Notes under the pieces: model-generated | Databases searched by the model: none | Seen by the model: the letters and a program-made list of their open reading frames with translations, nothing else | What the model was told of the DNA's origin: nothing | Program-made: the position numbers and the translations under genes | Source of the DNA: Thiotrichaceae bacterium | GTDB lineage: Bacteria > Pseudomonadota > Gammaproteobacteria > Thiotrichales > Thiotrichaceae | Length of the DNA stretch: 60,128 nt | NCBI GenBank assembly: GCA_026989145.1 | Contig: JALSJU010000070.1 | Coordinates: forward strand, 1-60,128 | Direction: 5' to 3' | Shown here: positions 1 to 8,267 of the stretch, piece after piece | Layout of the letters: the number at the start of each line of letters is the position of its first letter | Numbering within the stretch: the stretch's first letter is position 1

Positions 1-122
1 TATAAAGAATCAGACACCACCAGAGCCTGATGATAATTTTGACGTGACTTAATCGTCTGGATAGACGATCACTTGGCTTTAGCCGAAAATACGAAGCCAC
101 CGGCTTGAGCCGGTGGTCGTTG
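1..122 (+). mobile_element. IS200/IS605-like element, right end only
   Basis: The window opens inside an insertion element. A transposase tail ends at 52, followed at once by a small hairpin (arms 52-58 and 63-69), a short GGCTTTAGCC palindrome (75-84) and a strong hairpin (arms 97-104 and 109-116, loop TTGA). The same order (transposase stop, small hairpin, strong GGTGG-type hairpin) is seen in the complete element at about 2.5-3.1 kb, so this is a relative of it. hsdM coding sequence starts immediately to the right. The exact right boundary, about 118-125, is inferred. Confidence 0.75.
2..52 (+). CDS. IS200-like transposase (TnpA), C-terminal tail
   Basis: Only 16 codons and a stop are inside the window. 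The frame ends in PPEPDDNFDVT, which resembles the tail of the full IS200-type transposase encoded further right (FEPKKDDGFDIEPD). It is read as the last part of a Y1 HUH transposase whose catalytic region lies upstream of the window. The identification rests on the tail similarity together with the shared downstream hairpins. Confidence 0.65.
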   Translation: MKNQTPPEPDDNFDVT

Positions 123-830
123 ACAATGGATTTTAGCGATTTTCGGGATGATCTGGATACTAAAGAAAACAAAGAACGATTCTTTGCAGGGATTCCTAAA
201 ACACCCAAAAAAGCCGTTGATAAAATGGCAATTTACTCGCTGTTTTTGCAACATATTATTTATTCGATGAATGAGTCATCAACGGGTAAAAATGGGGCTA
301 AGGCGGCAGTCGTTGTCCCCACAGGTTTTATTACTGCCCAAGCAGGCATTGACAAGAAAATCCGCCAAAAACTGGTCGATGACAAAATGCTCGCAGGTGT
401 GGTCTCCATGCCCAGCAATATCTTCGCTACCACAGGCACGAATGTCTCTATCTTGTTTCTGGATAAAAACAATCAACAAGACGTGGTACTGCTGGATGCC
501 TCCAACCTCGGCGAAACGGTTAAAGAAGGTAAAAACCAACGCACCGTATTAACCGAAGCAGAAGAACAGCAGATAATAAACACCTTTAACCAAAAACAAG
601 CGGTGGATGATTTTTCAGTCGTGGTCAGCTACGACGACATAAAAGCCAAAAACTACTCCTTTAGTGCAGGGCAGTATTTTGAAGTGAAGATAGAATATAT
701 GGATATAACGGCTGAGGAATTTGACGCTAAGATGAAAGGCTTTACGGATAATTTGGATGGCTTGTTTAAGGAATCGCGGGAGTTGGAAGAGGAGATTAAG
801 ACGCAGTTGGGTGGGTTGGGGTATGAGTGA
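120..830 (+). pseudogene. hsdM: Type I restriction-modification DNA methyltransferase HsdM, 3' part, disrupted by IS
   Basis: This is the C-terminal half of the modification subunit of a type I restriction-modification enzyme, which methylates adenine using S-adenosylmethionine. The frame starts with MDFSDFRDDL, then RFFAGIPKTPKKAVDKMA and VVPTGFITAQ, all typical of HsdM sequence just after the catalytic NPP[FY] motif; that motif and the SAM-binding half are absent. A TTG at 105 would open the frame, but it lies inside the IS hairpin and is not a credible start. The element therefore appears to have split hsdM right behind the active site. The 5' half may lie upstream of the window. Gene function is probably lost. 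Confidence 0.85.
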
Positions 831-851
831 AATATTATTGCTAATCTCTAT

Positions 852-884
852 TTCGTTCTCACGCTCCCGCGTGGGAATGAGAAT
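852..884. repeat. REP-like palindrome between hsdM and hsdS
   Basis: An imperfect inverted repeat built around CACGCTCCCGCGTGGGAATG, of the type often found dispersed in gammaproteobacterial genomes. It lies just after the hsdM stop. hsdM and hsdS are normally close or overlapping, so the palindrome and about 120 bp of spacer have probably been inserted here. Only this copy was seen in the window. Confidence 0.6.
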
Positions 885-955
885 AACAAAACTCACCCCC
901 CCCGTTTTTGGCTGTTTTGTACTGTTGGTTGAGGGGCTCTTAGGTGGATTGAGTA

Positions 956-2215
956 ATGAGTAAGTTTACTAAACCGCTAACATACTTTGCCGAGTATGCG
1001 AATGACAGAATTGATATTGATTCTGTATCTTTAGATACATTTGTTACTACAGATAACTTACTACAAAATAAGCTCGGATTAGAAGCGGCAATAAATTTAC
1101 CACCACAAAAAGGTAAAATCCCTGCATTCAAAGAAAAAGACATTTTGGTTGGGAATATACGACCGTATCTAAAAAAGATTTGGTTTGCAGACAGGGATGG
1201 CGGCTGTTCCGCTGATGTTTTGACTTTTCGCGTAAAAGAGAAGCATGAACCACTATTTGTTTATTATGGTTTATTTAGAGATGATTTTTTTAACCACATG
1301 ATGCGCGGCTCTAAGGGTACTAAAATGCCACGTGGTGATAAAAGTCAGATTTTGGATTTTGTACTCCCAAACTTTGAAAAAAACATCCAAGCAAAAATAG
1401 CCACCGTCCTCTCCACCCTAGACAAAAAAATAGCCCTCAATAATCGCATCAATACCGAGCTGGAGGCGATGGCTAAAACGCTGTATGACTACTGGTTTGT
1501 GCAGTTTGACTTTCCCATAAGCGAAGCACAGGCAAACGCCCTCGGCAAACCCGAACTCAAAGGCAAACCCTATAAAAGCTCAGGCGGAAAAATGGTGTTT
1601 AATGAAGCGTTGAAGCGGGAGATTCCTGAGGGGTGGGGGGTTGATGAAATTGTGAATGTAATCCCAGTCAAGGATGGCACGCATGATTCACCTAAGCCAA
1701 AGGAAGAAGGCTATCATTTAATAACATCAAAAAACTTAAAAAAAGAAGGTCTAGATTTTGAGAATGCGAATCTCATATCAGAAGAAGATTACATAAACAT
1801 CAATATGAGAAGCCAAGTAAATACAGGTGATATTTTATTTTCTATGATAGGAAGTATCGGTACTGTTTATAAAGTTGATGATGAAAATATTAATTTTGCA
1901 ATTAAAAATGTGGCTCTTTATAAAACATCTAATAAGACAGATATGATGAATTTTGTATATATGTACCTTCGGTCTTACGATATGCAATGCTATATGGGAA
2001 ATGTAATAGCGGGAAGTATTCAAAAGTTTATTGGGTTAGGTTCTCTAAGGTCAATGCCAATTCTTTTAGAAGAGGGTGTAATTAGTTCTTTTGAGGAAAA
2101 AACAAAAGACTTATTTAAACAAATGACTTTAATAAAACAAGAAAACCAACAACTAACCCAACTCCGAGACTGGCTACTGCCCATGCTTATGAACGGTCAA
2201 GTGACAGTGAAGTAA
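956..2215 (+). CDS. hsdS: Type I restriction-modification specificity subunit HsdS
   Basis: 419 residues, a normal length for HsdS, which recognises the two halves of the DNA target and docks HsdM and HsdR. Two target-recognition domains are visible, about residues 1-145 and 215-375. They are separated by the central conserved region (LSTLDKKIALNNRINTELEA, then LYDYWFVQFDFP) and followed by the distal conserved helix (QLTQLRDWLLPMLMNGQV). The frame is intact, but its partner hsdM is truncated by an IS, and no hsdR is in the window. The last 27 bases of the gene are part of a repeat that recurs twice downstream. The AT-rich second recognition domain differs in base use from the first, as is common after domain shuffling. 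Confidence 0.93.
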   Translation: MSKFTKPLTYFAEYANDRIDIDSVSLDTFVTTDNLLQNKLGLEAAINLPPQKGKIPAFKEKDILVGNIRPYLKKIWFADRDGGCSADVLTFRVKEKHEPLFVYYGLFRDDFFNHMMRGSKGTKMPRGDKSQILDFVLPNFEKNIQAKIATVLSTLDKKIALNNRINTELEAMAKTLYDYWFVQFDFPISEAQANALGKPELKGKPYKSSGGKMVFNEALKREIPEGWGVDEIVNVIPVKDGTHDSPKPKEEGYHLITSKNLKKEGLDFENANLISEEDYININMRSQVNTGDILFSMIGSIGTVYKVDDENINFAIKNVALYKTSNKTDMMNFVYMYLRSYDMQCYMGNVIAGSIQKFIGLGSLRSMPILLEEGVISSFEEKTKDLFKQMTLIKQENQQLTQLRDWLLPMLMNGQVTVK

Positions 2216-2290
2216 TTGCGTTTGACAGCATCCTTCGCTTCAACAAAGCACCATTTGACCTTGTGCGGTCAGCGTCCCTTGCTTCAACCA
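2189..2290 (+). repeat. hsdS-tail repeat, copy A
   Basis: A stretch of about 100 bp starting at ATGAACGGTCAAGTGACAG inside the 3' end of hsdS and running through the stop to GCTTCAACCA. It recurs almost unchanged at 2357 and 3159. This copy contains the functional hsdS stop codon and is likely the parent. An imperfect hairpin with arms near 2291-2304 and 2309-2324 separates it from copy B. Confidence 0.85.
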
Positions 2291-2323
2291 ACATCGACAC
2301 TTCCTTCGGAAGGTGTAGCGATG

Positions 2324-2473
2324 TACTTTTTAGCGCCTAGGGCGCTTTAAAAAGCAATGAACGGTCAAGTGACAGTGAAGTAGTTGCGTTTGATAGCATC
2401 CTTCGCTTCAACAAAGCACCATTTGACCTTGTGCAGTCAGTGTCCCTTGCTTCAACCATTACTCCGTCTCGCT
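2324..2473 (+). repeat. hsdS-tail repeat, copy B
   Basis: Consists of a 33-base leader with the palindrome AGCGCCTAGGGCGCT, then a near copy of copy A with a few substitutions, extended by CATTACTCCGTCTCGC. The same 33-base leader and extension are present in copy C, so B and C form direct repeats of about 150 bp flanking the IS200-like element. Confidence 0.85.
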
Positions 2474-3100
2474 TCGCGATACTATGCATACTTTATTTTC
2501 CACGCGCAAGGTTAAAACCTTCGCCTTTAGGCGAACAGATTTCATCTATGATTATGGTAGTACTTTCAAATTTAGGAGATGTCAAAGATGAAATATCGTT
2601 ATGGTAGTCACACAAAATATAACATAGAGTATCATTTTGTTTGGGTAACAAAGTACCGTTATAAAATTTTAACAGGAGGAGTTGGTGAACGACTTAGAGA
2701 TTTTGTTCGTCAGACATGTGTAGCCCATGAAATAGAAATATTGAGAGGAGTTGTGAGTAAAGAGCATGTTCATGTTTTAGTAAGCTCACCGCCCCAACTA
2801 GCTCCCAGTGAAATAATGAGAAGAATTAAAGGAAGAAGTGCCAGTAAATTGTTTGAGGAATTTCCAAGTTTAAAGAAACGATATTGGGGCAGGCATCTTT
2901 GGGCAAGAGGGTATTTTTGTGCAACGGTGGGTCAAATGACAGATGAAATGATAAAGGATTATTTGGCTCATCATTTTGAGCCTAAGAAAGATGATGGTTT
3001 TGATATTGAGCCAGACTAGACGCATCGTTTAGCCGATGCGTATCTTGGACTTTCAGTCCGTAATTCAAACCCACCAGCTTCTTTTAGCTGGTGGTTGTTT
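2474..3100 (+). mobile_element. IS200-family insertion sequence
   Basis: A single-gene IS200-type element. A left-end hairpin lies at 2520-2535 (TTCGCC TTTA GGCGAA) with an overlapping alternative stem at 2508-2521. The transposase gene follows, then a hairpin directly behind its stop (arms 3020-3027 and 3034-3041), then the strong right-end hairpin (arms 3071-3079 and 3086-3094). There is no tnpB gene, as expected for IS200 rather than IS605. It sits between two direct copies of the hsdS-tail repeat. The outer borders are approximate. Confidence 0.85.
2588..3019 (+). CDS. tnpA: IS200/IS605-family Y1 transposase TnpA
   Basis: About 143 residues, a normal size for the small HUH transposases that move single-stranded DNA using terminal hairpins. 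The HUH motif is seen as HVHVLVSSPP (near residue 58). The catalytic tyrosine lies in the C-terminal helix region, probably in the WARGYF or KDYLAHHF segments. Family signatures YHFVWVTKYRYKIL and IKGRSASKLF are present. A start at 2579 is possible, but AGGAG would then touch the start codon; ATG at 2588 gives a spacing of 9 and is preferred. The gene is intact, so the element may be active. Confidence 0.93.
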   Translation: MKYRYGSHTKYNIEYHFVWVTKYRYKILTGGVGERLRDFVRQTCVAHEIEILRGVVSKEHVHVLVSSPPQLAPSEIMRRIKGRSASKLFEEFPSLKKRYWGRHLWARGYFCATVGQMTDEMIKDYLAHHFEPKKDDGFDIEPD

Positions 3101-3126
3101 AGTGCGCCTAGGGCGCTACTAAAGCA

Positions 3127-3274
3127 ACTTTTTAGCGCCTAGGGCGCTTTAAAAAGCAATGAACGGTCAAGTGACAGTGAAGTAGTTGCGTTTGACAGCA
3201 TCCTTCGCTTTAACAAAGCACCATTTGACCTTGTGCAGTCAGCGTCCCTTGCTTCAACCATTACTCCGTCTCGC
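3127..3274 (+). repeat. hsdS-tail repeat, copy C
   Basis: Third copy, nearly identical to copy B over its whole length, including the leader palindrome AGCGCCTAGGGCGCT and the end TTACTCCGTCTCGC. A further isolated copy of the small palindrome (GCGCCTAGGGCGC) lies just left at about 3103-3115. The sequence diverges from copy B right after CTCGC. Confidence 0.85.
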
Positions 3275-3598
3275 AATATTCGAGTGGATTTTATGTTTAT
3301 GAACTTTTAAACCTGTTTAATTGTAAATACCTGCAAATATAAGTATTATTCCGCCTCATAAACAACAGGGCATCAATTTCAAATGCTGGTATAAAAGCTG
3401 GTATCATGTAAATTGCTAATTGGTATATTTTTAATATTATCAATGGCTTGTATTAACTGATATTAATCCGAGCGTGCCTACCACTTTTTACAAACACACG
3501 CTGTTGTTAGCTGTTGCTAACAAGCACACTTCACAATTATAACTTTATGGCTAATCACGTGATCTTTCGTACGGATCACCACTGACAAGGGGAAGAAT
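3275..3598. other. Gene-free leader region before thrS
   Basis: About 320 bases of AT-rich DNA with no convincing gene on either strand. It must hold the promoter of the translation operon, but I could not pick out a -35/-10 pair with confidence. The ribosome binding site of thrS (AAGGGGAAGA) closes the region. Confidence 0.5.
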
Positions 3599-5518
3599 AT
3601 GCCAACTATCACACTGCCTGACGGCTCTCAACGCTCTTTTGATCAATCTGTTTCTATCCTTGATGTTGCTAATGATATTGGTCCTGGCCTTGCTAAAGCA
3701 ACACTTGCTGGCACGATTGGCGGTAAACAATATGATGCTTCTCATCTAATTGAGGATGATATTGAGTTGAGCATTATCACGACTAATAGCCCTGAGGGTG
3801 TTGAAATTATTCGTCACTCCTCAGCACACTTAATGGCACAAGCGGTTAAGCAGTTGTTTCCTGAAGCGCAGGTGACTATTGGCCCTGTGATTGAAGATGG
3901 TTTTTTCTATGATTTTGCCTATGAACGTGCGTTTACACCAGAAGATGTAACGGCGATTGAAAAGCGCATGCAAGAAATTATCAAGCAGGATATTCCTGTT
4001 GAGCGCAGTGTTATGTCGCGTGATGAGGCAGTGAAATTTTTCAAAGGTATGGGAGAAGAATACAAAGCTGAAATAATCGAAAGTATCCCTTCTGATGAAG
4101 ATTTGTCGCTTTACAAGCAAGGTGAGTTTATTGACTTGTGTCGCGGTCCACATGTGCCGAGTACGGGCAAAATTCCAGCGGTCAAGCTGACTAAGTTAGC
4201 GGGTGCATATTGGCGTGGTGATTCAAATAACGAAATGTTGCAGCGTATTTACGGCACTGCGTGGGAAAACAAGAAAGCGCTGAAAGCGTATATCCGTCGT
4301 ATTGAAGAAGCGGAAAAACGTGATCACCGTAAAATTGCGCGTAAGCTGGATTTGTTTCATATTCAGGATGAGGCTCCGGGGCAGATTTTTTGGCACGATA
4401 AAGGCTGGACGATTTACCAGACGATTGAGCAATACATGCGTGAGCAACAACGTTTGCGTAATTATAAAGAGATTAACACACCAGAATTGGTTGATTTCTC
4501 GTTGTGGGAGCGCTCTGGTCACGCGGCTAAATATTCTGAAGATATGTTTTCACTCGAATCAGATGGTCGTCAGTTTGCCTTAAAGCCGATGAATTGTCCG
4601 TGTCACGTGCAAGTGTTTAATCAGGGTTTAAAAAGCTACCGTGATTTGCCCTTGCGTATCGCTGAGTTTGGTTCTTGCCATCGAAATGAAATGTCAGGTG
4701 CGCTACATGGTTTAATGCGGGTGCGTGGTTTTGTTCAGGACGACGGGCATATTTTCTGTACTGAGGATCAAATACAAACTGAAGTTGCGGATTTTATCGA
4801 CTTCTTGCACTTAGTTTATAAAGACTTTGGTTTTAATGATGTGATTTATCGTTTATCCACTCGGCCAGAAAATAGAGTGGGTAAAGAAGAGGATTGGGAT
4901 AAAGCAGAAAAAGCCTTGGCTGATGCCTTGGATGCGCAGAAATTAGAGTGGGAAGAGCTACCGGGTGAGGGTGCTTTCTATGGGCCAAAGATTGAGTTTT
5001 CATTTAAAGACTGCATCGGTCGTGTTTGGCAATTAGGCACAATTCAGGTTGATTTTTCCATGCCGGACCGGCTTGATGCGGAGTATGTCGCAGAGGATGG
5101 ATCGCGTAAAACGCCGGTGATGTTGCATCGTGCAATTTTAGGTTCATTTGAGCGATTTATCGGAATTTTGATTGAGCATCATGAGGGTCGCTTCCCGCTT
5201 TGGTTATCCCCTGAGCAAGCCGTTATAATGAATATAACGGATAAACAGTCTGGTTTTGTCAAAAATGTGGAAGAAAGACTGAAAAAAAGCGGTATTCGCG
5301 TCGTATCAGACTTGCGTAATGAGAAGATAGGTTTTAAAATCCGCGAGCATACTTTGCAACGTATCCCGTATTTATTAGTTGTGGGTGATCGTGAAGTTGA
5401 AAATGATTCAGTAGCAGTACGCACACGAGAAGGCGAAGACCTAGGTACATTAACAGTTGATGCGTTAATTGAACGAATTAATTATGAAGTGCATACGCGG
5501 GCTGACTCAATAAGTTAG
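3599..5518 (+). CDS. thrS: Threonine--tRNA ligase
   Basis: 639 residues, close to the E. coli enzyme. It charges tRNA(Thr) and edits mischarged serine in the cytoplasm. The N-terminal TGS domain spans about residues 1-61. The editing domain has H73 and H77 in HSSAHLMAQ and the CRGPH motif near residue 182. The class II catalytic domain carries the zinc ligand region MNCPCHV, motif 2 ([11 protein letters not shown]) and motif 3 ([12 protein letters not shown]), and an anticodon-binding domain ends the protein. It is the first gene of the conserved thrS-infC-rpmI-rplT-pheST cluster. A good Shine-Dalgarno sequence lies 5 to 12 bases upstream. Confidence 0.98.
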   Translation: MPTITLPDGSQRSFDQSVSILDVANDIGPGLAKATLAGTIGGKQYDASHLIEDDIELSIITTNSPEGVEIIRHSSAHLMAQAVKQLFPEAQVTIGPVIEDGFFYDFAYERAFTPEDVTAIEKRMQEIIKQDIPVERSVMSRDEAVKFFKGMGEEYKAEIIESIPSDEDLSLYKQGEFIDLCRGPHVPSTGKIPAVKLTKLAGAYWRGDSNNEMLQRIYGTAWENKKALKAYIRRIEEAEKRDHRKIARKLDLFHIQDEAPGQIFWHDKGWTIYQTIEQYMREQQRLRNYKEINTPELVDFSLWERSGHAAKYSEDMFSLESDGRQFALKPMNCPCHVQVFNQGLKSYRDLPLRIAEFGSCHRNEMSGALHGLMRVRGFVQDDGHIFCTEDQIQTEVADFIDFLHLVYKDFGFNDVIYRLSTRPENRVGKEEDWDKAEKALADALDAQKLEWEELPGEGAFYGPKIEFSFKDCIGRVWQLGTIQVDFSMPDRLDAEYVAEDGSRKTPVMLHRAILGSFERFIGILIEHHEGRFPLWLSPEQAVIMNITDKQSGFVKNVEERLKKSGIRVVSDLRNEKIGFKIREHTLQRIPYLLVVGDREVENDSVAVRTREGEDLGTLTVDALIERINYEVHTRADSIS

Positions 5519-5582
5519 GCAGAATTATCAAAAATTTTACCTAAGAACGCTAGAAAGTAAATTAATAGTAGAGGATTTAAAT

Positions 5583-6161
5583 ATCGCTAAACCAAAGAAA
5601 AACCGGATTAATGAACAAATAACCGTAACCGAGGTTAGACTCATTGATAAGGATGGCGAAAATGTTGGTGTGAAATCAATGGATGAAGCCATGAGTATGG
5701 CTTCAGAAGATTCCTTGGACTTGGTAGAAATAGTACCTAATGCCAAGCCACCTGTTTGTCGCATTATGGATTATGGCAAGTTTAAATTCTCACAGAGTAA
5801 GCAGAAAGGCGCAAATAAAAAGAAACAAAAGAAAACCCAAGTTAAAGAAATAAAAATGCGACCGGGTACTGATATTGGTGATTACAATATCAAGCTAAAT
5901 AAACTGATTCAGTTTTTAGAAAATGGTGATAAGACCAAAGTAACGATTCGTTTTAGAGGTCGTGAGATGGCACACAGAGAGTTAGGCATGGAAATGCTAA
6001 AACGTGTTGAAAAGGATTTGGAAGAGTATGGTTTGGTTGAGCAATTCCCTAAGATGGAAGGCCGCCAAATGATTATGGTTCTAGGCCCTGTGAAACGCGA
6101 GAAGGGCGTTGCAGCACCAGTTAAGAAAGAAGAAGGTGAGTCTGAAGAAAAAGCAGACTAG
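5583..6161 (+). CDS. infC: Translation initiation factor IF-3, AUC start
   Basis: About 192 residues. IF-3 binds the 30S subunit and checks start-codon pairing. The conserved N-terminal domain begins [19 protein letters not shown] and includes [16 protein letters not shown]; the C-terminal domain has RPGTDIGDY and [15 protein letters not shown]. The first in-frame GTG at 5670 would remove about 29 conserved residues. The frame upstream instead reaches ATC at 5583, preceded by AGAGG with 8-base spacing. IF-3 genes are known to use AUU or AUC so that IF-3 represses its own synthesis, which fits. An acidic tail ([10 protein letters not shown]) extends beyond the usual C-terminus. Confidence 0.93.
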   Translation: MAKPKKNRINEQITVTEVRLIDKDGENVGVKSMDEAMSMASEDSLDLVEIVPNAKPPVCRIMDYGKFKFSQSKQKGANKKKQKKTQVKEIKMRPGTDIGDYNIKLNKLIQFLENGDKTKVTIRFRGREMAHRELGMEMLKRVEKDLEEYGLVEQFPKMEGRQMIMVLGPVKREKGVAAPVKKEEGESEEKAD

Positions 6162-6243
6162 TGTTAAAGTATTTTAGCGCAGGTATGGTTAAACTGTGTT
6201 AGCATGCATGCCCTTTTATAAAACTTGAATATAACTCAGAGAT

Positions 6244-6315
6244 GTCGCCAAAACATGACGACATAATTGAGTTATCCCTTATTAAGCAATTAAAAGGGTA
6301 AGCTCACTAAATTTC
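6244..6315. repeat. Fixed-flank, variable-stem palindrome, copy 1
   Basis: The motif CGACATAATTGAGTT is followed by a stem (CCCTT ... AAGGG) and then GTAAGCTCACTAAATT. The same flanks, with different stem sequences, occur twice near 33.6 kb. Here it lies between infC and rpmI, so it may act in transcription or mRNA processing of the ribosomal-protein part of the operon. It is not the L20-binding site of other bacteria as far as I can see. Confidence 0.55.
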
Positions 6316-6339
6316 ATTAAGGAGAGGCACTCTTGTGAA

Positions 6340-6405
6340 ATGTTTGATAAACCTATCATCGAAGCTAAAGCTAAGATGATTTTAATGGAGAAAAAAGATG
6401 CCTAA
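6340..6405 (+). CDS. Possible 21-residue leader peptide overlapping rpmI start
   Basis: A short frame ([20 protein letters not shown] plus A) ends in a TAA that overlaps the rpmI start by 8 bases, an arrangement suited to translational coupling. An AAGGAG sequence lies 15 bases upstream, which is too far for a strong start. A competing GTG frame at 6335 has better spacing but ends before rpmI. No family is recognised and the call is speculative. Confidence 0.22.
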   Translation: MFDKPIIEAKAKMILMEKKDA

Positions 6406-6595
6406 GATGAAAACCAATCGCGGTGCTGCAAAGCGCTTCCGCAAGCGTGCTAATGGTACGTTCAAGTGTAAGCAGTCACATCTGCGCCACATCCTCACCA
6501 AGAAGAGCAGTAAACGTAAGCGTCACCTACGCGCTGGCGATGTTGTCGAGAAAGTCGATACGCCAATGGTTCGTAGAATGTTACCGTACGTTTAA
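6398..6595 (+). CDS. rpmI: 50S ribosomal protein L35
   Basis: 65 residues, the normal length. The sequence is very basic and carries the family pattern [15 protein letters not shown], then a lysine/arginine-rich middle ([13 protein letters not shown]), ending in RRMLPYV. It lies between infC and rplT as in most bacteria. A GGAG sequence 8 bases upstream is the ribosome binding site. Confidence 0.98.
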   Translation: MPKMKTNRGAAKRFRKRANGTFKCKQSHLRHILTKKSSKRKRHLRAGDVVEKVDTPMVRRMLPYV

Positions 6596-6647
6596 GCATT
6601 AACACTGCATATATTACTGCAAATAAAAGAATTGAGGATTACAGAAA

Positions 6648-7004
6648 ATGGCTAGAGTAAAACGTGGTGTTACAGCCCGTGCAAAGCACAAAAAAGTATT
6701 AAAGAAAGCAAAAGGTTATTATGGTGCGCGAAGCAGAGTCTATCGCGTAGCAACACAGGCTGTTACAAAAGCTGGTCAGTACGCTTACCGTGACCGCCGT
6801 GTTAAAAAGCGTCAGTTCCGTCGTTTATGGATTGTACGAATCAACGCAGCAGCGCGTATGTTTGATATGTCGTACAGCCGTTTTATGGATGGCTTAAACA
6901 AAGCAGAAATTGAAGTAGATCGTAAAATGCTGGCTGATTTAGCCGTACACGATATTGATGCGTTTGGACAGTTAGCTGAAAAGGCAAAAGCTGCTCTGGC
7001 GTAA
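6648..7004 (+). CDS. rplT: 50S ribosomal protein L20
   Basis: 118 residues, the normal length. L20 is an early assembly protein of the 50S subunit and in several bacteria also represses its own operon. The conserved start [19 protein letters not shown], the segment [13 protein letters not shown] and the C-terminal domain ([29 protein letters not shown]) are all present. A GAGG ribosome binding site lies upstream. A strong terminator follows about 50 bases after the stop. Confidence 0.98.
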   Translation: MARVKRGVTARAKHKKVLKKAKGYYGARSRVYRVATQAVTKAGQYAYRDRRVKKRQFRRLWIVRINAAARMFDMSYSRFMDGLNKAEIEVDRKMLADLAVHDIDAFGQLAEKAKAALA

Positions 7005-7056
7005 CTTTACTGCAAGCTTAATAAAGTATTAGGCTGGAAGAAATGTAAAACGAAAG

Positions 7057-7090
7057 CGAGGAGAAGCATTTGCTTCCCTCGTTTTTTTTT
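7057..7090 (+). terminator. Rho-independent terminator between rplT and pheS
   Basis: The stem CGAGG-A-GAAGCA / TGCTTC-CCTCG has a two-base loop and is followed by nine T. It separates the ribosomal-protein genes from pheST. In E. coli a pheM leader and attenuator occupy this place, but no phenylalanine-rich leader peptide precedes this stem, so it looks like a plain or partial terminator. Confidence 0.88.
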
Positions 7091-8246
<1,156 letters not shown>

Positions 8247-8267
8247 GGCTGGGATAGGAAATAAATA

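Noticed and set aside
105-125. TTG at 105 as the real start of hsdM
   Set aside because: It lies inside the right-end hairpin of the IS200-like element and the encoded residues are not HsdM-like.
2474-3100. TnpB with a guide RNA in the IS200-like element
   Set aside because: No second gene fits in the element; only the transposase is encoded.
2189-3274. CRISPR array or phage attachment sites
   Set aside because: The three repeats are 100-150 bp with unequal spacing, contain the end of hsdS and flank an IS; no cas or integrase gene is present.
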